The notes: generated from the sequence alone by a model not told the origin. Positions 38,701 through 45,956 are shown, counted from the stretch's first letter. The stretch is 64,000 bases of DNA from Liolophura sinensis (GCF_032854445.1 NC_088303.1:26267265-26331264); one strand, 5' to 3'. A program made the numbers and translations.

Positions 38701-39782
38701 AGATCCGTATGGTTTATACAGATCTGTTCATTTCTCGTCTTTGTTCTTTAGTATGAATGATATAACCATGAGGACGCTTTAAGAACTTTATTTCAAAAAA
38801 AAGAAAGGAGGCTGATAAACCTGGTGTCCGTACACTGTGCCATGTGGTTGTCATTAGCATGTTTCTTCAGTGAGGCATCACTATAGATCTTGTTGCTTTG
38901 GGAAATGATTATGGTATAACAAAAATAATTTCAAAAGCCTCCTTAAATTAGACAGCAAGCAAACAAATTGAACAGATATTAAATGAAATTGTGTTGATTG
39001 AATTGTAACACAAATTCCAGAATAGCTTGTGTCAAACATATGAAGCTTTCATAATTTGTTGCATTCTGTAGTATACCTATGTTCAGAATGTTTGTGGAAT
39101 AAGTCATATTCACACTTCATAAAGAAGATTAGAACATGTTGTGTTGGGAGACAGGGGTACATTTTAGTGACCTTCATCACAAGCTTTTATGCCCGTTCAA
39201 CAACCCTTAGTTGTTGTCATTCACAGTCAAAATGGTGGCAAGTAAGCTCATGATGAAGGTCAGAAAGTGTATCTGTGTCTGGGTAATACTCTGTCTTGCC
39301 CTTCTGGTCCGCCCATGCATGCCTTATTGCAGTGGTGTACATATTCATCTCCCACTTCACTGGGCAATGCAATTGTTGTGAGTTCAAATCCGGCTCATGC
39401 TGGCTTCCTCTCCGGCTGTATGTGGAAAGATCTGCATCCACCTGCGGATGGTCATGGGTTTCCCTCATGCTCTTCCAGGTTTCCTCCCATCATAATACTG
39501 GCCACCTTCATTCAAGTGAAATATCCTTGAGCGTGGCATGAAACAGCAATCAAATAAATAAATAAATAAATAAATAAATCCTATTGATACCATATCTCCT
39601 GTACTGCCTTTCTGTCCACAGATCTGTTTTATACTCGTGTGATGCCCTCCAAAATGTTTGACGTCCTCAAGGAAGACTTTGATTATTTTTTCATCAGCAG
39701 TGTTCTCATTGGGATGATAGTCGTCTCCGTCATTACACAAAAGTTAGCCGCCAGAAAAGCCTTAAACAGAGCCTGGAAGTGA
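11682..39782 (+). CDS. EMC1: EMC1, ER membrane protein complex subunit 1 (whole gene, 25 coding exons)
   Basis: EMC1 is the largest subunit of the ER membrane protein complex, which inserts membrane proteins and tail anchors into the ER. The assembled protein is about 978 residues; vertebrate EMC1 is about 993. It begins [19 protein letters not shown] (signal peptide), followed by the conserved [19 protein letters not shown]. The N-terminal luminal part is the PQQ-like beta-propeller region, with blade motifs such as [14 protein letters not shown]. The C-terminal part is the EMC1_C (DUF1620) domain, with [49 protein letters not shown] and LDPRRP. One membrane segment ([17 protein letters not shown]) precedes a short basic tail ending LNRAWK. 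The ATG sits in a good context (CAAAATG). Introns are long and hold five tandem arrays. One join (exon 18/19) is out of phase by one base. Confidence 0.97.
14985..15050 (+). repeat. SINE family A tail fragment in EMC1 intron 1
   Basis: CATAATGCTGGGCACTGTTG followed by GAAATATTCTTGGGTACTGC and GTAAAATACCACC, matching the last 65 bp of the full SINE copies. There is no tRNA-like head. Confidence 0.75.
15635..15762 (+). CDS. EMC1: EMC1 exon 2
   Basis: Acceptor GTTGCAG, donor ATCG/GTAAAG, phase 1. It encodes [15 protein letters not shown] through [18 protein letters not shown], the first propeller blade. Intron 1 (3.86 kb) precedes it. Intron 2 starts with a short array built on this donor. Confidence 0.95.
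15762..15850 (+). repeat. Short tandem array on the exon 2 donor, about 21-bp unit
   Basis: Four units, each beginning GGTAA(A/T)G and continuing TAGTCCTNTACAAT. The first unit starts at the authentic exon 2 donor (G/GTAAAG). The unit therefore repeats a donor-like GGTAATG every 18-21 bp. The same unit reappears at 16580-16695 in this intron. Confidence 0.8.
16210..16575 (+). repeat. SINE-like element (family C) in EMC1 intron 2
   Basis: The head has a GGTGGCCTAATAACTAGAGC A-box-like stretch and GGATCATGTCC like a B box. The tail reads CTCCTTGTCATATGACCGAA then AAATTGTTTAATAAGACATA. It shares the tail with 28185-28440 and, more distantly, with family B. It appears to split the 21-bp array of this intron. 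Confidence 0.6.
16580..16695 (+). repeat. Continuation of the intron 2 GGTAATGTAGTCCT array
   Basis: About five degenerate units of GTGGTAATGTAGTCCTATAC type, the same unit as at 15762-15850. Confidence 0.7.
16717..16780 (+). repeat. SINE family A tail fragment
   Basis: ATGAAATATTCTGGAGTATA then GTAAAACACCAATCAAATGA, the typical 3' end of family A, without body. Confidence 0.7.
16920..16985 (+). CDS. EMC1: EMC1 exon 3
   Basis: Acceptor TTATTTCAG, donor AATG/GTATGT. It encodes [20 protein letters not shown], matching the I-L-W-R ... V-D-A-x-L-L-H segment of EMC1. Confidence 0.93.
17485..19754 (+). repeat. Large minisatellite in EMC1 intron 3, 40-bp unit, about 56 copies
   Basis: The unit is GTAGGACATGCAGAATACCA followed by TATATGCACATGTAGGACTA. 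It contains ACTAGT and CATATATG palindromes. Variants alternate (CAGAA/TAGAA; GCACA, ACACA, TTCACA, GTACA), and a CGTGGGACCAGTCGG variant recurs at 18601, 18721, 18832 and 18992, hinting at higher-order units of about 120-160 bp. One unit near 18781 is 31 bp. Because 40 is not divisible by 3, the repeat reads as a 120-base cycle and generates false ORFs on both strands. Confidence 0.97.
19898..19997 (+). CDS. EMC1: EMC1 exon 4
   Basis: Acceptor TGTTTCAG, donor CCAG/GTAAGA, phase 2. It encodes [20 protein letters not shown] and [13 protein letters not shown], a propeller blade. It follows the 40-bp minisatellite of intron 3 by about 145 bp. Confidence 0.95.
20263..20300 (+). CDS. EMC1: EMC1 exon 5 (38 bp)
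   Basis: Small exon between TTTTTTGTTTAG and AAAG/GTAATG. It encodes [14 protein letters not shown] second acceptor six bases downstream (TTCCAG, exon from 20269) is also in frame, so a two-residue NAGNAG-like variant is possible. I chose the upstream site because the pyrimidine tract directly abuts it. Confidence 0.8.
21228..21242 (+). repeat. Poly-T tract
   Basis: A run of about 15 T's inside EMC1 intron 5; no element boundary is recognised. Confidence 0.7.
21860..21878 (+). repeat. C-run
   Basis: Thirteen C's followed by TCCCC, a mononucleotide tract in EMC1 intron 5. On the - strand it has quadruplex potential. Confidence 0.7.
22062..22149 (+). CDS. EMC1: EMC1 exon 6
   Basis: Acceptor ATATCAG, donor CAC/GTGAGT, phase 2. 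It encodes [19 protein letters not shown] and [11 protein letters not shown]. Confidence 0.93.
22743..22901 (+). CDS. EMC1: EMC1 exon 7
   Basis: Acceptor TTGAACAG, donor CCAG/GTGTGG, phase 2. It encodes [30 protein letters not shown] and WITLTT, matching the V-N-I-V-K-F-N region of EMC1. Confidence 0.93.
23186..23497 (+). mobile_element. MITE, 312 bp, in EMC1 intron 7
   Basis: The ends are inverted repeats of about 38 bp: GGTTACTTCCCTTTTCAAGG on the left, CCTTGAAAAGGGAAGTAAAC on the right. TA dinucleotides flank both sides (23184-23185 and 23498-23499), as in Tc1/mariner-type insertions. There is no coding capacity. Confidence 0.85.
23798..23906 (+). CDS. EMC1: EMC1 exon 8
   Basis: Acceptor TTGTTCAG, donor GAG/GTAAGT, phase 0. 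It encodes [20 protein letters not shown] and [13 protein letters not shown]. Confidence 0.93.
24178..24330 (+). CDS. EMC1: EMC1 exon 9
   Basis: Acceptor CTGCTACAG, donor AAG/GTAGGA, 51 codons in phase 0. It encodes [18 protein letters not shown] to [14 protein letters not shown]. Confidence 0.93.
24966..25037 (+). CDS. EMC1: EMC1 exon 10
   Basis: Acceptor CTGTTTTCAG, donor GAG/GTCAGT, 24 codons in phase 0. It encodes [19 protein letters not shown] and RVSIE. The vertebrate protein has a serine-rich insert after this point, which is absent here. Confidence 0.9.
25603..25701 (+). CDS. EMC1: EMC1 exon 11
   Basis: Acceptor CTTGTTTAG, donor CAG/GTAAGG, 33 codons in phase 0. It encodes [20 protein letters not shown] to ASFHGNPLQ. 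Confidence 0.93.
25816..25980 (+). repeat. AT-rich tandem repeat in EMC1 intron 11, about 43-bp unit, four copies
   Basis: The unit is AATATTAATAATAAGTAATA followed by TTATACTGCATTGATGTTGT. The copies are nearly identical. Confidence 0.9.
26104..26200 (+). CDS. EMC1: EMC1 exon 12 (founder of the 85-bp array)
   Basis: Acceptor TATTTGTAG, donor ACAG/GTAAAG, phase 1. It encodes [20 protein letters not shown] and [12 protein letters not shown]. The last 58 bases and the donor are repeated 22 more times downstream. This copy is the real exon because it alone has the upstream coding half and a proper pyrimidine-rich acceptor. Confidence 0.93.
26143..28054 (+). repeat. Exon-derived minisatellite: 85-bp unit from EMC1 exon 12 plus donor, 23 copies including the exon
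   Basis: The first copy is the end of exon 12. Copies recur at an 85-bp period (core ATCTGTGCTGATGTATGAGG at 26149, 26234, 26319 and so on to 28020). Each unit has 58 bases of coding sequence, the donor ACAG/GTAAAG, then about 22 bases of intron 12. An in-unit TTACAG supplies a possible acceptor, so a 50-base decoy exon could be defined. As 85 is 1 mod 3, the frame shifts with each copy, and one of the three frames hits TGA in GTATGAGG. The donor is retained in nearly all copies; some read AAGAG/GTAAAG. Confidence 0.97.
28185..28440 (+). repeat. SINE-like element (family C), second copy
   Basis: It shares with 16210-16575 the stretch AGCAGCATGG...CACCCTGCCACAAAAAGGCA, then the ACAGTATATGTACA box, the CGACTGAAAAGTTGTCAAGT tail and a terminal CATACATACA-type run. 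It sits directly after the 85-bp array. Confidence 0.6.
28582..28698 (+). CDS. EMC1: EMC1 exon 13
   Basis: Acceptor TACCTTTCAG, donor CATG/GTAAGT, phase 1. It encodes [20 protein letters not shown] and [15 protein letters not shown], matching the W-S-R-E-E-S-L and L-E-M-V-D-L-P motifs of EMC1. Confidence 0.95.
29457..29512 (+). CDS. EMC1: EMC1 exon 14
   Basis: Acceptor TTCCTTACAG, donor AAG/GTTGGT, ends in phase 0. It encodes [19 protein letters not shown]. Confidence 0.93.
29718..29756 (+). pseudogene. Partial duplicate of EMC1 exon 15 in the intron just upstream of it
   Basis: AGAAGCTACAAGATTACCGT here matches AGAAGCTACAAGGTTACCGT within exon 15 (from about 29808), followed by a diverged copy of the CTCTCACA word. 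It is about 39 bp, without splice sites, not usable as an exon. Confidence 0.7.
29785..29943 (+). CDS. EMC1: EMC1 exon 15
   Basis: Acceptor GTTGTTGCCAG, donor AAA/GTAAGT, 53 codons in phase 0. It encodes [19 protein letters not shown], an acidic stretch, then [21 protein letters not shown] partial, diverged copy of its 5' part sits just upstream at 29718-29756. Confidence 0.95.
30193..30357 (+). CDS. EMC1: EMC1 exon 16
   Basis: Acceptor TTTCTTTACAG, donor AAG/GTAGTG, 55 codons. It encodes [20 protein letters not shown] and the highly conserved [14 protein letters not shown]. Confidence 0.96.
30611..30896 (+). repeat. Full-length SINE family A in EMC1 intron 16
   Basis: tRNA-like head with A box TGGCTCAGTTGG (30619) and B box GAGTTCAAGTCC (30687), then the CTCATGCTGGCTTCCTCTCC body, the GGTTTCCACCCACTATAATG box and the GTAAAACACCAATCAA tail with AAAT repeats. 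An imperfect target duplication (TTATYAYGGCC) flanks it. Confidence 0.9.
30890..31070 (+). repeat. Tandem triplication at the SINE 3' end, about 63-bp unit
   Basis: The unit AATAAATTATTACGGCCTTG, GTAGTGTATTAAAGTA... and GTGTAAAACACCAATCAA is present three times. It fuses the SINE tail with its 3' flank. Confidence 0.85.
31224..31394 (+). CDS. EMC1: EMC1 exon 17
   Basis: Acceptor TCTATTTCAG, donor AAG/GTCAGT, 57 codons. It encodes [20 protein letters not shown] to [12 protein letters not shown], matching the L-Y-V-F-N-P region. Confidence 0.94.
31490..31612 (+). repeat. Diverged SINE 3' fragment in EMC1 intron 17
   Basis: ACCTGCAGATGGTCCTGGGT, TTTCTCCCACCATTATG and ACGACGTAAAACTCCATGCA with an AAATAAAT tail. 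It resembles family A but is diverged. Confidence 0.65.
31764..32838 (+). repeat. Minisatellite in EMC1 intron 17, 59-bp unit, about 18 copies
   Basis: The unit is GAATCTGAATCACAGCAAAA, TAAGAGTGTCAAACCAGTCA and TTTGGCAAATCAGAGAAAA. It alternates AAATCAG and AAGTCAG variants; two units have a 3-base CAG expansion (62 bp). It ends about 115 bp before exon 18. The unit is not derived from either neighbouring exon. Confidence 0.96.
32953..33074 (+). CDS. EMC1: EMC1 exon 18
   Basis: Acceptor TGTTCACAG, strong donor AAC/GTGAGT, phase 2. It encodes [20 protein letters not shown] and [19 protein letters not shown]. The phase 2 exit does not fit exon 19; see findings. A weak alternative donor CGT/GTGGAT (exon end 33057) would fit. 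Confidence 0.88.
33462..33610 (+). mobile_element. Short MITE in EMC1 intron 18
   Basis: About 150 bp with inverted ends: GCGGCCTGTTGTTCAAAAG on the left and CTTTGGAACAACTGGGGCC on the right. This terminus type is common in small palindromic elements of marine invertebrates. It ends 70 bp before exon 19. Confidence 0.7.
33681..33765 (+). CDS. EMC1: EMC1 exon 19 (entry phase unresolved)
   Basis: The homologous frame is [20 protein letters not shown] and NVVPRRAI, leading in phase into EHVHSQGR of exon 20. Two acceptors exist (TTTTGCAG at 33680, GGATCCAG at 33699). Neither restores frame from the strong exon 18 donor. Either a one-base error, a microexon or the weak exon 18 donor is involved. 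The end at AG/GTAAAT is secure. Confidence 0.75.
34389..34523 (+). CDS. EMC1: EMC1 exon 20
   Basis: Acceptor CTGTTTCACAG, donor AAAG/GTTAGT, phase 1. It encodes the hallmark [20 protein letters not shown], then [13 protein letters not shown] and a short serine/threonine-rich linker. Confidence 0.96.
34928..35049 (+). CDS. EMC1: EMC1 exon 21 (founder of the 50-56-bp array)
   Basis: Acceptor TTTGTTGTAG, donor GTC/GTAAGT, phase 0 exit. It encodes [20 protein letters not shown] and [15 protein letters not shown]. The last 17 exon bases plus the donor recur 15 times in the following intron. Confidence 0.95.
35033..35885 (+). repeat. Exon-derived minisatellite: 50-56-bp unit from EMC1 exon 21 plus donor, 16 copies including the exon
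   Basis: The unit is GGAAAACTGGGTGGTCGTAA, GTAACTGTCTGTGACACTTT and ATGTCTATGGCCTAAA, with a 6-base deletion variant. The first copy is the real exon 21 end (GAAAACTGGGTGGTC/GTAAGT). Of the 15 intronic copies, seven keep an intact GTAAGT (35106, 35262, 35318, 35696, 35751, 35807, 35863). The others have CTTAAGT, CATAAGT or similar and have lost the GT. Confidence 0.95.
35972..36182 (+). CDS. EMC1: EMC1 exon 22
   Basis: Acceptor GGTCTTGCAG, donor CTCA/GTAAGA, phase 1. It encodes [40 protein letters not shown] and ITNRNVL. It is noticeably GC-richer than the surrounding introns. Confidence 0.96.
36504..36735 (+). repeat. Dispersed repeat copy 1 in EMC1 intron 22
   Basis: It matches 38438-38661 in intron 24. 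Shared words include TTTGCAAGGTGTTT, TTATTCTGTGTT, TTTGTGAA and AAAGCTGCTCTTTC, ending GAGGAATTAG / GAGGAAATAG. It is an unclassified interspersed element of about 225 bp. Confidence 0.75.
36928..37015 (+). repeat. Short CCAGTCACCAATCACCAAGT repeats
   Basis: Two and a half copies of CAGTCACCAATCACCAAGTC followed by shorter derivatives, in EMC1 intron 22. Confidence 0.8.
37280..37364 (+). CDS. EMC1: EMC1 exon 23
   Basis: Acceptor TGCTGTCAG, donor ACAT/GTAAGA, phase 2. It encodes [20 protein letters not shown] and VVPTPEH. Confidence 0.95.
37935..38083 (+). CDS. EMC1: EMC1 exon 24
   Basis: Acceptor TTATCTTCAG, donor ATAG/GTGAGT, phase 1. It encodes [20 protein letters not shown] and [18 protein letters not shown]. 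Confidence 0.96.
38165..38365 (+). repeat. Tandem repeat in EMC1 intron 24, about 42-bp unit, five copies
   Basis: The unit is GATGGAATGGAGATGGCATA then AAATATGCTCATGATTGA. It begins about 80 bp after exon 24. Confidence 0.88.
38438..38661 (+). repeat. Dispersed repeat copy 2 in EMC1 intron 24
   Basis: Partner of 36504-36735, in the same orientation; indels are common between the two. Confidence 0.75.
39360..39580 (+). repeat. 5'-truncated SINE family A in EMC1 intron 24
   Basis: It retains the B box (GAGTTCAAATCCGG), body and tail, ending CAGCAATCAAATAAATAAAT with a long AAAT run. The A-box part is missing or diverged. Confidence 0.85.
39622..39782 (+). CDS. EMC1: EMC1 exon 25: transmembrane segment and stop
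   Basis: Acceptor TGTCCACAG; stop TGA 39780-39782. It encodes [20 protein letters not shown], the membrane segment [17 protein letters not shown] and the tail [14 protein letters not shown]. The basic tail faces the cytosol in known EMC structures. A SINE tail (to about 39580) lies only about 40 bp upstream of the acceptor. Confidence 0.97.
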
Positions 39783-39802
39783 TTGGAATGGACTGTAGCT
39801 GT

Positions 39803-39808
39803 AATAAA
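39803..39808 (+). terminator. Canonical poly(A) hexamer AATAAA just after the EMC1 stop
   Basis: AATAAA occurs about 20 bases after the stop codon. If used, the 3' UTR would be very short. I noticed no other canonical hexamer in the next few hundred bases, so a longer UTR using a variant signal is also possible. Confidence 0.4.
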
Positions 39809-41009
39809 TGGTGCATTTATACAGATTTTATGTAGAGAGCTGGGCACATCCAGGTGTGGGAATGTGACTATTAGGGAGAAAACGAAAGAAATGAATTGTG
39901 CACGAGAAAACCCAAAAGGCAGCTTTGGCCTTAGAAAACAGAAAGAGGAAACTTTAGCTTGAGAAAGTCACATATATGTAAGTGATTTTAATGTCAAAAA
40001 AACGAAATATGTGACTTTAACATCAGGAAAATGGGATATGAGACTTATGTCCTGGTGACAGCCTCCTATGTCTTCATTGGCCAGGCATGTTAATGACTTA
40101 AAACAGAAGATATCAAATTAGTGTTTGCTTTTGCACAAAGGAAAGTTGAAACTTTGGGAAGAATCAGTCTGTTCTAGTTAGAAAATGATGAGGATGTAGA
40201 GTAAATGTTGACAGATACAAAGGCCAGTTTGGAATGCTTATCGCATTTTTTTGTCTTTGTTCTATGAGAGTGTAAAAACGTGCTTTGGACATAATAATTT
40301 ATGTGACATAGGTAACTGTTACATGTGACGTCTTTTATTTTTGACAAGATAACATGCGTAGTGGACATCCAGTTATAAGACGTTATAGAAACAGGCACAA
40401 CTAAAGAACTGTGGTCAGTGCACAGAAATTTTTACTAGCAACGCTTGAAAAATCTCTTGGGATAACAGACTCCTTGATAATCAACTTTATACTTTGATAT
40501 ATTGGGCCATGAATGTCAAACTGTGTTTTCTGCAGTTATGAAGTAGCAAGTCAGAATTTCCCTACTGGCACTAAAAAAATTATGGAGTAGAAAGTTTGTT
40601 GAAGCCTTGAGTCAGCCATTCCTTGAACACCTTGGACATGTGAATTTGTTGATCAGCATGTATTTCTCTGACAGAAGGTGTGGAAGATGCAAGACAAGCA
40701 CATCATGTGACATTCCATCGTGACATCATTAACTGGGAGGTAGTGGTGACCATCCGTTTGGGGTGGGAAGTATCATTTTGTCATTAAGTGTATGATTGTT
40801 ACGTATGTATGTATATACACAAATACTAACTTATCTGCCACAGCGTGTGTACCTGTTCATAAGCATCTTTGAAATTGATTGTGTATTGTAAAGATATTGA
40901 GAAACTGTAAATTCTTACCTTTTATTTCTGTATTAATACAGATAATAGAATTAGGTCACTCCAATATGACTAGGTATACAGTGCATGTAAAAAATTAATG
41001 ACATTGTAC

Positions 41010-41212
41010 TTCTAATTTTTTGGACACCTAGTCTGCTCCTTTTAGCTAATATACATTTAACTGTAACAGGAAAACACAGTTTCCCTTTTTTCACACAATC
41101 AGATGAAAAACATACACACATCTTTACCTTTCTGAAAAAAAAAAAAACAAACTGAGAGAAACTAATTTTTTGCTTTCAGCGCTATCAATATCTGTCCGCA
41201 AAATTAGAAGAA
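41010..41212 (+). mobile_element. MITE-like element, second copy of the 6335-6562 family
   Basis: The ends CTTCTAATTTTTTGGAC and GTCCGCAAAATTAGAAG are inverted repeats. Internally GACACCTAGTCTGCTCCTTT and GCTTTCAGCGCTATCAATAT match the copy at 6335-6562. Confidence 0.8.
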
Positions 41213-41271
41213 AACCTAGAATGTGTGTATTAGAGGAAAGTACCTGGTTCTGAAAGGTTCTGTGTTAAGTG

Positions 41272-41402
41272 GTGTAGCGTGCCTGTTTGTGGATTGGTTA
41301 CCATGGTGTATATATTCTAGGTTACCTATGTAAGGATTGGTTACCATGGTGTATATACTCTATTGTGCCTGTTTGTGGATTGGTTACCATGGTGTATATA
41401 CT
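41272..41402 (+). repeat. Tandem repeat, about 43-bp unit, three copies
   Basis: The unit is GGATTGGTTACCATGGTGTA, then TATACTC and GTGCCTGTTTGT. It overlaps the 41287-41469 ORF, which is therefore not a gene. Confidence 0.85.
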
Positions 41403-42454
41403 CAGTCTCTACCACAAAGATGATTGCGTTCGATGGAACTGTATATATATATACCGGTTCAGTTGTTAACACGGTATACCTATATGATAACTGTTTATAT
41501 GTCATCCTCTGATTTGTATTTTATTGCTCAGTTTTGTATTTTATTAGAGTGAGTTTTCATCCATGTTCTTCTGTAAAGTTTTACAAACTGTGTGTATAAA
41601 ATTAGTGACGTGTTGGCAAACCAAGGACATACAATTGATTTACAATCCATTTCTCGAATACTTCATACTTTTGCTGGTCTCAGAATCTTACTAATGAAAC
41701 CAATCCTTCTGCATTGGCGCGGAGAAATTAGCATACCATTTGACTAAAAGTAACGCTTGGCAGGCACAACAGATCCAGTTACTACCAGCTTGGGTGGCAT
41801 TGTGTAAAGTGACAAGAAGTTTTGATGTTGCTGTACTGTTCAAACTGAAACATTGATGTCTTGTGTTATTGCGTTTCACAGAATGGAAATTAAATGTATA
41901 ATTATGGAGTATTTTGCCTCTTGTTTACGAGGGTATTTTCACAAACAATTTCCATCAAACTAAGTATCGTATGACACTGGGAACTCAAACTTCCTCCATC
42001 TATAACAACCCAGGCTGACGTCATATACGAGTTACTGATCCATTCGTGGGAACAGCGTTAGACATTAGTATTCTCCTCTATGCGTAGCTAAGTGATCTAC
42101 GCGTAAAATGACACGGAACCAGGTTATTTAGCGGTTTTAATATGAGGACATAAAATAGTTTCCCCCCACTGGGTTTAAATACATTAAAGCTAGTAACGGG
42201 ATGCATCCCCATTAAGCCGCGTTCATACGGTGAGATTGTAGAGTGAACACATGGAATGTAAGTGGCACGCGTTATTTTATACTGTAGTAGCTTGCGACAC
42301 ATCGCATCGGCTGAAAGCGGCTTATGAATTAGACTTGTCATACTGCACTCCACTTGTTTAATAAGACACGTCACTCGAAAAATCGAACCGGGTGAACGCG
42401 TCTTAATTGAGATTGTGTTTGTTTAAGCCTTGTTTACACTGCTCGACTTATCAT

Positions 42455-42713
42455 ATGAGCCACTGAGTGCTTCCTGGCTTGGCGTTCATCATTAAGGGGA
42501 AGTGCAACGACTGGTTGACCAGTATCAGTATGACTTTGGTGGCGCGGTTTACTTCGGTAAGTCGCCTCGGTGAAGCAGTATTAGATAAAACAGCAATGGG
42601 AATCCGTCCTGCAACAAGAGGCACATTACACGCACTCTAAGGACTCCTTCGTCATCATATGACTGAAAAATTAAGTACTACGTCGAACCCCAATCACTGA
42701 CTCACTCACTTTA
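42455..42713 (+). repeat. SINE family B, + copy
   Basis: It shares with 54220-54545 (reversed) the boxes CTTGGCGTTCA, GCAACGACTGGTTGA, TTCGGTAAGTCGCCTCGGTG, GAATCCGTCCTGCAACAAG, and the tail GACTGAAAAATTAAGTAC with CACTCACTCACT. The 5' head is diverged. Confidence 0.8.
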
Positions 42714-42928
42714 ATGTACGCCCGAAAATTAGAGTGCTAATTTCTTACTTCATAGTTCTTTGGTGGTGTGTGTTAGAGAACGTTGTTTTGGAAACTTGTT
42801 TTGCTATTAATTGATCTGGAATGTCCATTATGGTCGACAATGGGTATATACATGTAGTCCTACGCATATTTGATAATTTCAAATAGGCCTCAATACTATG
42901 TTGGTCAACAGTTTAGAGCCTACGTTAA

Positions 42929-43075
42929 ATGTGATAACAACACAGCATTTTGAGTAATTCTAGACCGGTGACCTGTAATAAACTGTAATTAACATCACCG
43001 CAATTTTTTTTACCTAATTCTGCTAAAGCCATGGGGCTAGAGATCGTGTATTTTGTTACCATTTACATGTGATCA
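42929..43075 (+). repeat. Direct duplicate, copy 1 (about 145 bp)
   Basis: GACAACACAGCATTTTGA-type word, ATTCTAGACC, GTGAC and AACATCACCGCA..., repeated at 43911-44055. Confidence 0.85.
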
Positions 43076-43910
43076 TTTGTCAGCTATCACGCTGTCGTAG
43101 CTATCTTGGTTTTTCTCTATTTGCTGTACGTCTTAATTACATTTATACAGTTGCATTTACCTTGAGTACATGCTACCTGGTCTATTTGTTTGTGTTTGAC
43201 TTCCGACTTCATTCACCTGGTATAATACAATGGTATTGCTAACTATTACTTATATGGCTATGTTTCGAATCGCGTTCCGACAATAATAAAACATCCATGA
43301 AAAAGCTGCAAGGCAATCACCACAGCTCAATGAAAAACAAGGGATGCAACTCTGTTGTAAGGGCCTACCCATATCTTCCTAAAAGCTGATCAAGGTTTCA
43401 GTTTTTAATTAACCTAATTTGAAAAAAAAATGTCATCTGTTCTAACTTAAGCCTTTTTTTATTGTCTAACTTGAAATTTGTGTGGCTGAAATGCAGTCGA
43501 CGCGGTTTTGCAGATGCGGCACAGCCTTGTGCGATATTCAGGTTAAAAACAATTATTACTGGCTTTTGGCAATATACAGTTAAGTAACATACGCCGCCAT
43601 ACACAAGATCCCACACGAGAACGTGTTTCGAATGTCAAAATTAAACTCCAGATCACTGTTCACAAACGAAGTTTTTACTCCTCATTTCTCCGAAACGAAG
43701 TGCACCAAGAGCTGTATTGAAAATAAAGCGCCTTTTGTATTCTTTTTTTGCGCAGGAAGATTCGTAACAATTGACATAAGAACACTGCTCTCGGGTTGCA
43801 CATTAATATATATTCGAATACATCCAAGAGCTATAGACTCAGCCCAAGACACGAAATGGCCTTTCCCAAGGCCCGCTCCCTTTACATTGTGTTAATGGGA
43901 TTGTACATTA

Positions 43911-44055
43911 AATGTGATGACAACACAGCATTTTGAACTATTCTAGACCAGTGACATCTAATGAATTGCAAGTAACATCACTGCATTTTTAAAAGCAATT
44001 CTGCTTATGCCATCTTGTTAGAGTACGTGTAATTTACTACCACTTAAGCATTCAC
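43911..44055 (+). repeat. Direct duplicate, copy 2 (about 145 bp)
   Basis: Partner of 42929-43075, about 980 bp downstream, diverged by substitutions and small indels. An unclassified dispersed element or an old segmental duplication. Confidence 0.85.
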
Positions 44056-44702
44056 ATGAAGAGTTAGAAAAAAGAAATCTGAGACAAGAGGCCGTATTTC
44101 ACCGGTTACATGGGGCAAACATTCACACCGTTTGTCGCTGCTCTGGTTTTCCTCTCTATGCTGTGATTTTTTTTTTTTTATATTAGTGGTAATACGTGAT
44201 TGATGTGTGATTGATGGTTCCGGTCGGCGCTCATTAGTTCGTGTAGGTAATTTTACGTGAAGTTCATTAAATATCACTTGCCGTTCACCTTTAAGACACA
44301 AAATCGTGAAGCGTAGCAGTTCATATAAAATCAGATGAATATGTTCTTTCCTGATGTTGACGCGTAGGAGATGAATATGAACACAAATAAGCTGTGTTGA
44401 GGCGAAAATAATATACATATCTTATCATAATGGTGTCCAATCATATTTTTCAAACATTCATACGAACAAAGGATGATGACGTTTTCTTAAAATATTTATG
44501 AAAATTGTTTTCAAGACAACAATGGCGATGTGGAGATTATCAAGGTCTCGTCGTGAGCAATGGTACGATGTGAAGCTATTGTGCAGTGCAAGAAATTTAG
44601 CTACACTGCGCATTTACAAAGCGAAGGCACGGCCAATCGCAACATGGATATCGCCTGACCTGTCACCGTGGCTCAACGTACTGGACCACAGCTTCAATTA
44701 TG

Positions 44703-44769
44703 ATCTCGTCGTCATATGACTGAAAAATTGTTGAGTACGACGTTAAACCCCAAGCATTCACTCACTCAA
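44703..44769 (+). repeat. SINE family B tail fragment
   Basis: CTCGTCGTCATATGACTGAA, AAATTGTTGAGTACGACGTT and AAACCCCAAGCATTCACTCA: the 3' end only. Confidence 0.8.
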
Positions 44770-45956
44770 TTATCATCGTAATTTAGCCATCAACCAAGGT
44801 TGAAAAGCAATGGCAGAATTGTTAGCTAATCGCTGTTTTCAGAGTCCATACATTCATGACTCCCGGCGTATTCCATATTCAGGATCGCCATTCTTCAACC
44901 TATGAATTTTTCTACTTGTCTTTATTTTTTAAAAATCGCCTAAAGTTGCGGACTTGTACGAGGTTGTAAGACAGTGGGCGGGCATCGCTGAAGGCTTCCA
45001 CACATAAAGATAATCCCTTTCTGAGCGATTATGTCAGAGGTTACTCCATGCAAAAAAAAAAAATAGGCAGTGGCGTCATCGCACTATCTGCGGATCAAGA
45101 CGGGGAAGACAAGTCCGTCTTTAAACCACCACAGACCGCCCTAAACTACTCCCCCGACCTACTTTGTGTATAGATAGGCCAGTGGGCTATGCGTGACCCA
45201 AGAATAACTGCTCCGAGTAAAATTCCTGTGTCCCATCAGCCGTGGCTTATCTAACGTTACATCCCCCCGATGCTATCAGACTATTGACAACGTCGTATAT
45301 AATTTACTGAACTACGCAATATTTTATACGTGTAGAGAAGCCTTGGTGTATTCAAGTTGACACTGCTTTTGTCAGCTCGTTGAAATTCGACCCTCTCAGT
45401 GTTATTTGAGGTATTTCGTCCTGGTCATGAAGCATATATCCTGAGGAGTGTGTGCAACCGATCTAGGACTTGAAAGACAGACTTTCAATACACAAGCATC
45501 ACTCGACAAAGTTCTTTTGACTTTCATCTGGTTGTACATGTTCAAGTGTGCTACCATGTGTACAAGTACTTACATTGCTTATCACCGAAGGACAAAAACA
45601 GCATTTAGTTATTTTAATTATAATTTCCTTCATTTTGGGAGGTGAGGGCAGGAGGCGCATTAAAAAAAATTGCGCTTATATGATGATGGTCTCTTTTATT
45701 GATGGAAAAATAACCTGGTATATATATATATATAACGCATTCGATTCGATTTACCACCCACTTATAAATGTTACCTTAATGAAACAGTGCTTTATTCGTT
45801 CATGTATCACACGTCTTAAAAGAGTGCACAAATGATATAACCTTAGTTATTCGAAAGAGGAGCTGTTTTTAAACATGTTCATCTATTTTTGTTTTATTTT
45901 TGCTGTTCACATTCAATCGAAAACCATTCATTGGCTCCTGTCTTGAACTTGTTGTC

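Larger units (their letters stand above)
39783..42454. other. 3' flank of EMC1 without a recognised gene
   Basis: It includes the EMC1 3' UTR of unknown length, a MITE (41010-41212) and a triplicated 43-bp unit (41272-41402). No other coding sequence was recognised. Confidence 0.5.
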
